Positions 11,555 to 25,627 of a stretch of 64,000 bases of DNA are shown piece by piece. The stretch comes from Mya arenaria (taxonomy: Eukaryota; Mollusca; Bivalvia; Myida; Myidae). The notes under the pieces are model-generated. The model ran no database searches. It was not told the origin of the DNA and worked only from the letters and a program-made list of their open reading frames with translations. Location: positions 29,950,738 through 30,014,737 of the forward strand of contig NC_069135.1 of assembly GCF_026914265.1 (NCBI RefSeq), given 5' to 3'. The translations under genes and the position numbers were made by a program. The first letter of the stretch is position 1. Each line of letters starts with the position of its first letter.

Positions 11555-14340
11555 TGTTTTTTATCTGAACTTTAATCATAAGCATTTTTTTGTTTTGATC
11601 ATTAAAGTCAAATGACTTAAACTAGAAAATGCATTGGTATTAAAACTCCTTTGTTTATATCAACCTATGTTGTGTGCCTTTAAAAGATTCGTTTTTGCAT
11701 ACTTACCAGTTTCATGTAGTTCTAATTTATTCAGGAAATGTATTTCTGTGATGAGCAATACTGTTGAAGTGCAATATGTTCACATATATAATTATTAGGA
11801 TGTTTACTTTGAAATTGATTGTGAAGTTTAAAACTTACACTTGTTATCCCTGAAGAGCAGAAAAGAATTGTTGGTCCAAATTGAATTGGTGAAAATAAAT
11901 ATTTGCTTTATTAATTCCTAGTGCATGAGAAAAAAAAAAGCCAAAGCAAGGACTGGAGGCCAATATTTCTGTAATGCTACAAATATGTGAATATCATGTA
12001 TTTACATTAAAAATGCTCAGGAGACAAAAAGGTTAATTAACATTTTTTGATCTTATGTTTTTATTCTGACTGATTCAAAACTAACATTTCTTACTAACTT
12101 AAAAAAAAGCCAAGATATTGTCAAAGCCATTGGGCTGGTTTCATGAAAATCTCAAAAGAAGCAACACTTCCCTATTTGAAATCCAATAATCCTTTCAGAC
12201 AGTAATGATAACAACTCCATCAGAAGGCCGAAAACTCTTCACTTATTCCGTTACATGACTTTGATTCTTTGTTAAAACATACCTGTGGTTCTTGTGCAAG
12301 GACTTGCTCAGAGACTTAACATAAAATTAATAAATTTACAATTGGAACACATGTAACATGTAGACACGGCCTAACTTAGTAAAAAGTGTGAAGACTGTGT
12401 TCTAGAATTTCCAGGGCATATCCTCCACCCTACCTGAAATGTGTTTTGATGTTTATTTCATATTGTAAAATATTTTTTCAACAAAATCAATACCTTTTAT
12501 GGGGGAAAAGTGTAAGTGGCAGCCCATACAGGCTATAAGAACCTTCGCCTCTGGTAAACTATGGCTGTACACACAGTAGTAGTAAGCCCCATAACTCTTG
12601 CCATGAAAGTTGTGGAGTTAGAGTCCTTGATTGACTGAGCAATATGTATGAGTATTCACATTCACCGGCAGTTCTGTTGTGACACATCCTCTAGTATCTT
12701 GCCTGACTTAACTTTTTCTCCAGAGTAAAATTGTGATAAATTTCATTCCATGTTGATTTTTGTTTCTTATTTTACTGGTAAACTGTACTTACTTTTATAT
12801 AAAAGTAGTTGCTTTAGTTGCTTCATTTGATTTTGAGTTGATTTCATCCATGCTCCAATTTGATAATAAAACAGATATTACCTGTTATTAGTTTTAAGTG
12901 GTTTTTATGCATTTATATTCACAGAAATTAATGGATTAGCACCAATTTTTTTCTTAGTTTGTAAATAGTTTGAAATGTGTTCTTACGAAATTTATGTTAT
13001 TTTAGAAATATTATCAATATTTGATTTTAATCTCATGTCATCAATTTTGTATGAAAATAATTAGTACCGTATGTAACCGACATAATTAAATGTACATAAA
13101 TCTGGATGATCATTAAATTCATAAAATTGTATGTATATAAATTTGGATGGCGATTAGTGTGCAAAAGCTTTTTGCCATTTTATGTCAGATTATTATGATA
13201 TATTGTTCACTTGCATGATCATGTTATTGCAAATGTTTTCTCTGTGTTCAACATGGTAATAAAGAATAAATTTACATGAACTGTGTGTACTAGTATGATT
13301 AGGATTATCTAATAGCAAATTTGAAAGCATTTGAGTTGTGTCCCTTTAAGTTGATCACAACTTAATATCTTAAAGAGAAACCACTAGTCAAGTTAATCAT
13401 GAGACTTTATTGAATTTCTTGCTTAGTTATGTCTGAATTTAATGGGTGACTCTTGAATTCATAGGTCATTCTGGGATATTAAACATGCCTCCCCTCACAT
13501 TATGTCTTTGTTTGCAGAATACTGTCTTGCTTAAGTTTTTAAATGCATGCTGTAATTGAAACTGCATATCCTTTAAGTTTACATGATAAACACAACTTCA
13601 TCAGAATAAAATGGTTTCATCAGTAAATGCACAACACAAAATTCACACCCAAGTCAAGACCCGTTACACTGCAGCATATGGGCTTCACTGCTGAAATAAA
13701 AACCTTGGTGCACAACCAGCACAACTTCCTATGCTGATAAGCATTCAGGCTGTACCTCAGATACCTTTTGAGATTCACACCACATGAATTTCACATCTGT
13801 TTATTAAAACAATTTAAACTAAGGAACTAAGGAAAGAGCCTTAACTCTGCTTTAACTGGAGTTCACCTCAAACAAAATCAAAGATGCATAACTTCACAAG
13901 CTGATAACCATGCCTGTAAACTTTCATGACTCTTGTAGATATGCCTGACAAAAAAATGTGACAGACTTATTATACTAAATTAACTAACTCAAATCCCCTA
14001 ACTTTGCTATATCTGGACTTTACCACTTAAAAAAACCTAGGTGCGCAACTTAACGTGCTGATACCCTTGCTATCAACTTGCATGACTTATTTCAAATACT
14101 TATGCGGCAGCAACACATAACCAAAGTGCACTACTTCATAATCATGGTGCTTAATCCTATTCCTGTCAAGGTTAATCCCCCTTGCTAATATACTTTCGGA
14201 GATATGCGCAACACCAATTTGTGATGGACCGATTAACAGACAACTCTTTCAATTTCCCCTCTAGATGCAGGGAGACTACGAGGCAGCAAGGAACTGATTA
14301 TCTCTAGATTTTTTTTCACATTAGAAATATTTGGGCTTCT
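11555..14340. other. Intergenic / possible distal 3' UTR, no gene seen
   Basis: AT-rich sequence with no recognised coding region. The only candidate signal is the double poly(A) hexamer at 13258-13270, listed separately. Confidence 0.45.
13258..13270 (+). terminator. Candidate poly(A) signal (two AATAAA hexamers)
   Basis: AATAAA occurs at 13258-13263 and again at 13265-13270. A GT-rich stretch (CTGTGTGTACTAGTATG) follows within about 20 bp, as expected downstream of a cleavage site. If used by the Rab gene, the 3' UTR would be about 4.5 kb and include the SINE. Nearer signals are equally possible, so the assignment is weak. Confidence 0.3.
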
Positions 14341-15845
14341 AATTTTTAGCTCTACTGGCCAAATGTGTACGTAGTATGTGCGTCCATGCATCTGTAAACA
14401 ATTGCTAGTTTACACGATACAGTTTTCAGTTTTGATTGCATTTCAATGAAACTTGTACAGTATTTAGATATCCATTAGACCTCAGTGCCTTTCGAAAACC
14501 TTAAGCTAACCTAGTTTAACCAGGCCCCAATATCACGAAAATACTTAAGTCAAATCTCAAACTCAGTCTTAACTCATTTAACCATATAAAAGCATAGTAT
14601 GATTCAAAATCGTGCATGTTTCATACGTTTTGAAAATGTATTTTCTCATAGAATGCGTTGATAAAAAGATTTTATCAATATTTCGAAGAAAACTAATTCT
14701 AGAGCAAAAAACATACTTGAGTATTTTATAAAGAATACAGAATTATACTCAAATACATTTTTGGCTGTAGAATATATTTACCTTGGAATTCGACCAAAGG
14801 CTTTTATCAGCATATTCTATGATAGAATGCGCTTATAAAACGGTAAAAAACATATATGTTTATAATAAATTGTAATGTTATGTGATAGAAAGTGTTGAGA
14901 CTGAGTTTGAGATTTGACTTAAGTATTTTCGTGATATTGGGGCCAGGTCTGCATGAGCGAATTCTACTTTTAGCCAAGTTTACTAGGACAAGGGAGACAA
15001 GTTGCTTTTTGGTTCTGCAGTTGATTTTGTGAATTACTCTGCCTTGTTCTTGTTGAAAGCCCAAAGGCCATTTTTTAGCTCTTAAGTGTCTGTAGTTTGT
15101 GCATTCATCTAAACAAAATTGGTTGTGAATGTTTGTTCAAATTATGCACCTAGGGTCATTACTGGCCATCCCCCGGGGTTCACAGGTTTGGTATAGTTAT
15201 ATTGGGAATGTTTGAAAATCTTTTTGTCGGAACCAGCTATGCAGACACTTTCTATTTGAATAAGGCACAATTTAGTGGTCTGCTACCATGGTTGTTCAAA
15301 TTATGACCCTCGGGCACTGAAATTTTTCAAAATCATCTTTTTTCAAACAACAAGGCTCATACCTTTGATTTCTTGTGGAGCATCATATGATGACTGTCTA
15401 GCAACACAGTTGAAAATATGCCCCAGGGGCCAAAGCTGGCCCCACCCCTTTTGACCTTTTTTATTTTTTTAAGCTGCAGCAATGATATTTAGTTTTGCAA
15501 ATGAGCATCAATGTTGTCCTCAGATGCCCTTGACTTTGACCTTTTGACCAAATTTTAAATTTAAAAACTACAGAAATTTTGACCATGAGTAGTTTTGAAA
15601 GCATTTTTTTTTTGTCAGATGACCTCAACTTGGCACATATTGAAATAGTTCATGCAACTAATCTGCTTACAACACTTTCTGTCCTCAGACGTTGAATGTG
15701 CAACGATTTCAGGAAACCCAAACACAAAGCATGAACTATATAATTATGTCTGTTGCCTTTTACCCATACATACATGCTCTTGATTGAAAATGACCACAAG
15801 AGCCATGCCAGTAGAGCATAGGGCTTTATGGGCCTCTTGTTTTTA
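14341..15845. mobile_element. Dispersed-repeat region bounded by a short inverted repeat, with a nested element
   Basis: GCTCTACTGGC at 14349-14359 is complemented by GCCAGTAGAGC at 15807-15817. The stretch between is repeat-like and non-coding, with phrases such as AACTTGGCACATATTGAAAT and GGGCTTTATGGGCCTCTTGT. The separate inverted-repeat element 14523-14944 is embedded in it. Whether this is a single element or several adjacent ones cannot be settled without other copies. Confidence 0.35.
14523..14944. mobile_element. MITE with about 46-bp terminal inverted repeats
   Basis: The left arm from 14523 (GGCCCCAATATCACGAAAAT.. to ..CAAACTCAGTCTT) is matched almost perfectly by the complement ending at 14944 (..ATTTTCGTGATATTGGGGCC). 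The 330-bp interior is AT-rich with TATTCTATGATAG-like words and no coding capacity. A CAG trinucleotide sits outside both ends and could be a short target duplication. Superfamily is unassigned. Confidence 0.8.
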
Positions 15846-16380
15846 TTGCTACTAAAAAAAATCAAATGTGGGAAACCAAATTAGTTACTGCTGAGACTGC
15901 AGTTTGTGTTCATACAAGAGGTAGTTGCTCCTTTCACATCTGGAATTTGGAAATCCGCCTATTCAAGGACTGCAAACCAGAAACACGCGGAATTTACTTA
16001 ATTCCGGAATACCGCTCAATATAAAATTGTTTGAACTATTAATAAGATCTCGCCTTCTCCAGTCATTTCTTACAATAGTCACATAGCGAGACGTACATAA
16101 ATGTGTAGGACTTTTTTGGTAGGGGTCCAGGGAAATTTACATTCAATGATGTGTTAATTAAGAGCGAGAACACTTGGGAATATATCACGCCCTAACATAC
16201 AGTGTTTTTTTATGCACTTCAGGCTCATTCTGGTCATATTTAAGAACATTCCCAACAAGGCTATTTAAAACTGAAGCTACCGGTATATACATAGATTCTT
16301 TATACAAATAGACCAGGAAATTGAAACAATATCAGTTATAAGCTGTCTAGATGATGTTTCGAAATGTGATACATTGTACC
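15846..16380. other. Intergenic, nothing recognised
   Basis: No gene or clear repeat was seen. Confidence 0.45.
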
Positions 16381-17505
16381 ATGCAAAGGACGCACTTTTT
16401 TACCCCCAATTCTCGTCTTAAAAATTGCCTGCGTCCTTTCTATGCTATTAGAATTTCATCTGTTTTTTTCCAAGTCCATTTCAGGTCGAAAATATCGGAC
16501 CGGGGAAGAACGCGGTAATAGTAAGTATCTGTACTGCGTCACCGAAAAGAACAACTGACATAGGTAAAATCACGCAAGTGAACACACGCAGAAATATACT
16601 GAATGTTTACTTTAAAATGATTTATTGAGAAATAAATTGACTTTACTTTTTTATAAAAGGGACGCTACTCACAAAATCTCGATGTGAGTCAGCACTTTAA
16701 CTGGATTGAGTTATAACGGTAACGGAAATCGGGAAAGGAGGTAAATATCAATTAATCGTTGTTTATGATTTTAATGTTTCGATATTTTACAAAACATTTT
16801 GTATGTAACTGTTTTAAAAAATTGATAAAGGAATGTGCATAACGCAAAGTAGCATTATTGTCACTATCAAATCTTTTCAAATGTGCGAAGGTGTGAAAAA
16901 CACCCGCTGTCTGTCATTAGAAAAACATCAATAGAACAAACTATTGTGATGGTAATACCTTATGGTTGTTTGTTCGCACTTTCCCCGATGTGCCTTCCGC
17001 TGGCAAGGCTAATTACCGACACTTAATTATGCCGACATGCTTTAATCCGCACAGCGACAAGCCTTATCAAAACAATCATCAGTTTTGTTGCGATTGCAAC
17101 GGTTGCAACTGTTGACTGTCATTCAGAAGGCATGTCGAGACTATTGCAACGGTTGCAACGGTTGACTGTCAGTAGGGACTATTACGGCATTTGTATAAGT
17201 CTTATAATATGCGTAAATGTTCTCAAAATGTCAAGACATATATCATTGTTGTGTACGCTAAATTACCAAAATACGACGATAATTATCGAAATACACAAGA
17301 CAGTTATCAAAATATGCCTCATATACAATTTTTTGTTTGTTTTTTACTTCAATATATATGTTATAAATACTTGACCAACCTCAATTTTTCGGCTCCGATT
17401 TTGACATTTTTCCGCTGCGTCCTATCTTATATATTAAGGGTTTTTACCCGTTTTCTCAACTATTTTTTTGCCTGCGTCCTATCTATGCTAGCGTCCTATA
17501 CATGA
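16381..17505. mobile_element. Possible DNA-element derivative with AGGACGC-type ends
   Basis: The left end ATGCAAAGGACGCACTTTTT and the reverse complement of the right end CATGTATAGGACGC share an AGGACGC core. Both ends also carry the inner phrase TGCCTGCGTCCT(A/T)TCTATGCTA. A local duplication lies inside (GCAACGGTTGCAAC..GGTTGACTGTCA at about 17096-17121 and 17145-17170). No transposase is recognisable. The overlapping 80- and 104-residue frames near 17.2-17.5 kb have no motif. Confidence 0.35.
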
Positions 17506-18965
17506 TATAATACGGTAGTTAACACCATCAATCTGTACAATTCAACAGTGTCCAAAATTAAATATTTTGAATTTGTTAAGCCCTTCCAATATCATCAGAA
17601 TTCACTGTATAATATCTTAATTATGAGACTACTGGCACTTGCTAGATATGATATTGGGTGTCGAAGAGTCAGAGAACTTGGAACATGCCTCTTGCCATGA
17701 GGTAAATAATAGGGATATTTATTACTGTAATTTATGTTTCCTTGTTTTTATGGAATCCGAATCAAGTTAGCTCCAACAGTTGGCTCCGTCAGTGGAATCA
17801 GCTCTACCTGGCTTCAGCATCCAGAATAATGCCAAAAATTGTATGGTAAAAGGTTGGGCACCACCGTAATACATATCATTATTTGTAGACCATTATAGAA
17901 ATTAAGAAAGCACAATTTTCATTATTTATTCTGTTCAACAGACAAAAGTATGCTCTGACATACAAAACCCACTTGGTTCTCAAGACACCCAAACAATGTA
18001 ACAAGATCATCTACTTATCTGGAGAATACCAGTATTCCACATATTGCAACATAAATTATAATGATCTACATTAGCAACAACATCTATAATGGCTATATAG
18101 ATACAGTATCATATTGTGCCAAGTTTGTACAAAATAAATGATTTTTCCGTAATATGTCTTCATAATGCGTTATTGAGGTTCTGCTAAATTTGTCCAGCAA
18201 TGCTTTTATATTACCCCGGTACTATTTAGCTGAAATGTTTATTCCCTCGAATTTCAGTTCACATATTCAGCACAATATATTATTATGATTATAATCTACA
18301 TAAAAGTGAAAAACAATTACAACAACAATTACGTATACAGCCCACTGTACATGTATATAAACATAAAACACAACGAGAAAATAATTATATTATACAAAAA
18401 AACAAACAAGTATCACAGAATATAAGATTGTAGTATTTCTATCGAGCGCCTGTTCATCTTACAGCATGCCTGTAAACCAATGCATGGAACTATTTTCCAT
18501 TATTTAAATGCATTATACATCAAAATTCTTAGGTAATGACTGCACGCTAATGAGCAATCTGCAAATTCGTCAAATCACTTTTCTAGACAAAAGCATTCAT
18601 GTACATGTAACAACTAAATGCTGGCTTTCACTTCCAGCATAAGATGAGGCATCAGAGAACAATGTTTGGTTGTTTACTGTAAGGCAAGGCACAGTAGTAC
18701 AATGTCAAGTTGTTTTTCTTCAAGGCAACTTAGGCAAGGCACTGTTGCACAATGTTTAGCAAGTTTGGTCTTATCCAAAGGGAAGCTTTACAGACAATGT
18801 CAAGTTGGTGTTATCCGATATAAGGCTCTGTACAACATAAGCTTTATATAGCATTAGGTCGACTTGAGTTTAATGTGAGCAATGAAAGTAGAATACCAAA
18901 TTATATTTATCCAAGACATGGCACTGTAGCACAAAGGTAAGTCAGTGTAGCACAATGTCGAGCCT
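17506..18965 (-). other. Sequence downstream of FAM72 (3' UTR candidate)
   Basis: Reading on the minus strand beyond the FAM72 stop, AATAAA hexamers occur at the complements of 18238-18243 and 17925-17930. Nearer the stop (18680-18970) there are four imperfect repeats of a GCACTGTTGCACAATGT-like phrase. No gene was seen on either strand. Confidence 0.4.
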
Positions 18966-21175
<2,210 letters not shown>

Positions 21176-21708
21176 TGTGTTTATTTTACAGTGCTAGTCG
21201 CAAGCAAAGTAAAAGTGAAAGTTAAACAACTAACGAAGTGTTACGAAAACTGGAAAAATGTCAACCAAAAACGAAAGTAGCACACGATTTTCACAATATT
21301 CCAGTTTGAGAAATAATATATGACGCCGGTGTTAACCTCCAAATTCCTTGCTTTAATATTTATTATTGTAAATAAGCTTGAAAAATGAGAGAAAGTAGTT
21401 TGACATGTGTCAAATCTCTCAGACGCTGTACCGTCAAATGCTCGCCGGTATATATGACATAAGACTGCATTTCATTGGATTATATAAAGTTGTTTGGTTG
21501 TTAAATCGTTTCTGATTGGCTGTCGCTAGGCGACCTTAGAATGCAAGTCTCGAGACGACCTTCCGTGACCTCTCTTAACCTTATCATCGTTCCCAGCATC
21601 CTTTATTTCCTGGTTAAGTAAATGCACACTTTTTGATGGAGCTTTAATAACTTTTAAACAGTTAATCGCCTTTTTTGTGTGTCGGTGGGTGATAATTTCT
21701 GAAAAAGA
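21176..21708. promoter_or_regulatory. Bidirectional promoter between FAM72 and the srGAP-like gene
   Basis: Only about 530 bp separate the two divergent start codons, so both 5' UTRs and both promoters lie here. On the plus strand there are two inverted CCAAT boxes, TCATTGGATT (core 21474-21478) and CTGATTGGCTGTCG (core 21515-21519); the second fits the NF-Y consensus closely. A TATATAAAG word lies between them at about 21480. Just beyond is the 13-bp palindrome GTCGCTAGGCGAC (21522-21534), which resembles an RFX X-box in shape. Paired CCAAT boxes are common in cell-cycle promoters, which would suit FAM72. Factor binding is inference. Confidence 0.6.
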
Positions 21709-21757
21709 ATGAAGAAAGACAAGGAATTGCTGCTCGAATTCGAGTACCATTCTAAAG
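21709..21757 (+). CDS. SRGAP: srGAP-family first coding exon (partial gene)
   Basis: ATG at 21709 is preceded by an in-frame TGA at 21700-21702. It opens a 16-codon exon, MKKDKELLLEFEYHSK, ending AAAG|GTAAGT (phase 1). This aligns with the conserved N-terminus of vertebrate SRGAP1-3 (KKDKEIIAEYDTQVK), which is also followed by a splice junction before the F-BAR domain. srGAPs are Slit–Robo Rho GTPase-activating proteins with F-BAR, RhoGAP and SH3 domains that shape membranes and regulate Rac/Cdc42. Only the first residues are in the window. The match is short, but the head-to-head position beside FAM72, as in vertebrates, supports it strongly. A short unrelated open frame would be the alternative. 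Confidence 0.72.
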
Positions 21758-22157
21758 GTAAGTGATTTTGGCAAGTTGGCAATTAAATTTCTTAATTAGT
21801 CTTTTTAATTTTATGACAATGCATGATAATTATACTTTGGGCTATGTATATATCTTAATATATGCGTATGAATTGACAACATTAAACTGAACACAAGCTT
21901 TGGGAAGGGCTTAACGTTTATTAATTTTTTTATTAAATCAGTGCACAAGTATAATATTAAATAAAATACATGTGTTGTACATGATTGTAGTTTTTACATG
22001 TATGTTAATAATTGATATCTCAGATTTAAACTCACAAAATGTCTTTAGTGCAGACATGCCAATAAAGGGAAGCTAAATATGTGTTTGATATATTTGCAAC
22101 ATTATTAAATTAAATATAATGTTCTTGTCTTTAATTTTTTGGGTGTGTGGTAACTTT

Positions 22158-22621
22158 TTAAAGGGTCTAGACACCAGGTGGACCCAAAATTGGCAAAATC
22201 TTATTTCCACAAGATGAGCCTAGAATTGTCAATACATGCTAGTATGAGGCCAATTATGTATCATTTCACATGATTAAGATGTCTTAGAAGAGTTAATCCA
22301 TTTTAAAATAGTGCATAATGGTTTCCAAGTTTAAAGTGTGTATATTTAGCATATGATGTCACATGAAAAATACAGGTACATATACTGACGCTATTTCTAA
22401 AAATAACTTGGATTTATGTGGTTACCTAAACCCATTGAATTTCGCATTTGAAAAAACGCAAAAACTGTGAAAGATACGTGTGTAATAAGCGATGTGATAC
22501 ATCAGTGAGTATTGAAGATTCATTATATGCTGTACACAACTATATCAACAGAACTTCATGTTAGTTTTTTACATTTTTTATTTTTCTTGCAATTGTATCA
22601 TCTGGCATCGAGTCCCTTTAA
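22158..22621. mobile_element. MITE with degenerate TIRs flanked by TTAA
   Basis: The left end AGGGTCTAGACACCAGGTGG (from 22162) is matched by the complement of CATCTGGCATCGAGTCCCT (to 22617). TTAA occurs immediately outside both ends (22158-22161 and 22618-22621). A TTAA duplication is the signature of piggyBac-type integration, but the termini do not start with the usual CCC, so the superfamily is tentative. There is no coding capacity. Confidence 0.65.
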
Positions 22622-23183
22622 TTTCTATATACCATTTCCGCAATAAAGAATTACTTATATAATTTGATGAAAGTAATAAAAGTAATGATTGTCTTTATAA
22701 GTAAGAAAACGAATACATGTAATGGCACCCCTTTTGATAATAACAGATTTATATTTTCCAAATGACCAATGTATATTAAACATTTTACACATGATGTCAG
22801 AGTGTTGTTTATACATGTAATCTTAAAATACATGATATAATATTGTGAATTAAACAGTAAGTTTTTTTCTGTATAGCATGTATAAACATTAACAAAAGCG
22901 TTATGAAGACTTTGTGTCAGCTGTATTTATTGGAAACAACTGTTCTGGTTTTGTAATAAACACAGACAGCACATGCCAAAATGTTTCTGCTGTTGAGAAA
23001 TTATTTTAGAGCATTGGCATTCTGTGCACATAATGAACATCTTCCATTTGTTCTTTGACAGTGTTAAGGCGTTACAGGTATATTTATAGTTAGAAATGTA
23101 AATACAATTAATGTGGTGCTCTGGGTTTTTTTAAGACCTACATATACATGCAGAAGGTTTCATTCATTTGCAACACACTCACT
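22622..23183. other. Intronic AT-rich sequence, nothing recognised
   Basis: No gene or repeat was recognised. Confidence 0.45.
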
Positions 23184-23579
23184 GGGCTTCCATTGAAACT
23201 GGAAGTATGAACTTCCTGTCCTCCTGTCCATCAATTTTGGAAGTTTTTCACTGAAATGTGGAAGTTTAAGTCTCCCGAAAACGATATCTTTTTCCACTAT
23301 TTTTCAACTAGTATGTTAAAAAACATATAAATTGCAACCTTAACATACCAAATACAATGACTTATACTATAATAATTCATTTTACTTAAAGACTGCTTGA
23401 AAGTGTGACTATAAAAGTAATATTGACACATTGTCTTGATATTTTGACCTTCCAATCTTTCTACTTTGGAAGTTTTCTTCAAAATTATGGAAGTTTTTGT
23501 ACTTCCAAGGAATCAATTTTTGAAGTTTTAACCCATTTCTAGGGAGTAATATACTTCCAAACTTCCTTTAATGGAAGCC
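23184..23579 (+). mobile_element. GGGCTTCC-ended MITE, copy A
   Basis: It starts GGGCTTCCATTGAAACTGGA and ends CTTCCTTTAATGGAAGCC, forming an imperfect inverted repeat. The interior is peppered with GGAAGT / ACTTCC words. A second copy, in the opposite orientation, lies at 25255-25627 and shares the internal phrases (TTGTACTTCCAAG, TTTCTAGRGAGTAATATACTTC). Confidence 0.75.
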
Positions 23580-25107
23580 TGCCAACATCAACAAGTATCA
23601 CAAAATATTGTAAAATTGTAGCCTGCCAATCATGACTGCTAGTACTGTATAAAGTATATATTATTTTTTTTATATATAAATTAAAATTTTGATGATGAGA
23701 ATACTACTTAAGATTCATGGTATCAAATCTTGAGAGTTTTTAAAAGATTTACCAAACTTTACATTTCAAAGGCTATAGCTTGTAATTTATGCATACCAAT
23801 ACTGATACAGTAAGAACACTAAATTCTTAAGTTGCTTTAAAACTTTTAAGAAGAAATGTATATCAATAAAATAGCTGATTATAGGTAACTATTGCATGTA
23901 ATGTACTAAGTATGTTATTGATATATTGCCAAATTAAAGTTCAATCATATATATATTATAGGTTTATTTAATGAGTAAATTATTGTAGAAATTACACTTA
24001 CTAAAAGGAAAAATCTGTTTAAGATAAGAAAATTTATTAATTGCTGAAACTTATGTTAATTGCTTTAAGTTTTCTTATTATTTAGTTTTGATAATCATTT
24101 TGATGTGAGCTTAAAGTGTAAAGGGATTTAACCATTGGCCGATTGAACAGAACTTTGTTGTTAACTTTCAAATTATTAATTGCTGTGAACTTTTGATGGA
24201 AACACCTGTGGCCTTCAGTACTTATAACAATATTTCAGGAAATTATTATTGCTGTATCTGTTTAATTAAAATATATATATGCACATCATCAAATCATTCA
24301 TGTTTAAAAGTTAACAACAATCTCATTAACCACATTGTCGACTTTAACAAGGCTCTGAACATCAGCCCAATGTCAGCTCATCATAAGCAATATTAAAGTA
24401 CTTGTAGCTAAGTTTTTAGATTTTTTTAACTGAAGCAGTGCAAAAGTAAGTTTAATACATTACTTATATCATTAATACACATATACACCATGTATTCATT
24501 AAATAAACAGTATGAATGTCCTTCCTATGCTCAATGTCTTAATCTGCATAAATAAAGCGTAAATTTTGTCAAATTATAAGTAGCTATTAGTTATAAGAAA
24601 TGCCAATTAAGAAATGCCAATCAATTTAATAGTTGAAATGTACACAAATCACAATTTGTTAAGCGATGTTGGTACTGTTCTAGTGTACGCAATTTTCTGT
24701 ATCATAAAATGAAAAATAAGTATCCAGAAGTATAAATTGATTTTAACAATAATTTGAATATCTTGTAGGTACTGCATGTACTCAGTAATAGTTTAGTTCT
24801 TTATGTTTGCGATGTGTATATAACCTCATTTGCCTGCATGTATGATGGTATGAGAGATTACATGGTGTTTGAATTTAGGTCACACATATTTGAAGGCTAT
24901 TGAATTTTACTTCACTATTAAACAATATCCAAAGCCTCTATAAGTAAAAACCAATATTAATTTATTAAAACCTGTACTTCCCTATTCAGATTAACACATT
25001 TAATGTGTATTGGTTGCAATTGTTTCAGGAAATTCATATACACTTGGTAATTTTAATGACTGACCGATTAGATTGTGTGATAGACAGCAAAATCATTGAT
25101 GTTCTTG
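23580..25107. other. Intronic AT-rich sequence
   Basis: Apart from the small inverted-repeat element at 24137-24368, listed separately, no gene or repeat was recognised. Confidence 0.45.
24137..24368. mobile_element. Small MITE-like element, GGCCGATT family
   Basis: The left end TGGCCGATTGAACAGAACTT and the reverse complement of the right end (GGGCTGATGTTCAGAGCCTT) are similar inverted ends, followed by GTTAAC-rich arms. A related left end recurs at 29472 (GGGCCGATTGTTCAGAACTT). Identity between arms is moderate and no target duplication is evident. Confidence 0.45.
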
Positions 25108-25111
25108 ATAT

Positions 25112-25178
<67 letters not shown>

Positions 25179-25254
25179 GAAGATGACGACCATGATGATG
25201 ACTATGATGATGATGATGATGATGATGATAAGTATGATGAGGATGATGATGACA
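25108..25254. repeat. (GAT)n microsatellite
   Basis: A run of GAT repeats, imperfect towards its right end, is interrupted by MITE copy B and resumes at 25628 (TATGATGATGATG). The runs of Asp or Met in overlapping open frames are products of this repeat and are not a protein gene. Confidence 0.95.
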
Positions 25255-25627
25255 GGGCTTCCGTTAAAGGAAGTTTGAAGTATATTACTCTCTAGAAATG
25301 GGCTTTAACTTAAACCATAATTGATGACTTGGAAGTACAAAAACTTCCTTAATTTTTTTAAGAAAACTTCCAAATTGAAGTTCAAAATATCAAACCTTTA
25401 CTTTTAAGCTGACAATTTTAATCAGTCTTAAGTAACATGAATCATTAAAATATAAAATTGTCGGCAGATCATAGTTGATTATTTAAAAAGAAGAAACATA
25501 ATTTTGAAAAAAAGTTTTGCAAATAGCTGTGTTCAAAAGACATAAACTTCCACATTTCAGAGAAAAACTTCCAATATTGATGGTAAAGAAGTTTGTTTAT
25601 ACTTCCAGTTTCATATCATGGAAGCCC
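25255..25627 (-). mobile_element. GGGCTTCC-ended MITE, copy B (inverted relative to copy A)
   Basis: It starts GGGCTTCCGTTAAAGGAAGT and ends TTTCATATCATGGAAGCCC. Internal order is the reverse complement of copy A: ACTTGGAAGTACAAAAACTT, then AAGAAAACTTCCAAA, then AAACTTCCACATTTCAGAG. It is inserted inside a GAT microsatellite, which gives a clean pre-insertion context. Confidence 0.78.

Noticed and set aside
25005..25295. Poly-Asp protein of 96 residues (and a poly-Met frame overlapping it)
   Set aside because: Product of the (GAT)n microsatellite with a MITE inserted at its edge. No conserved sequence outside the repeat.
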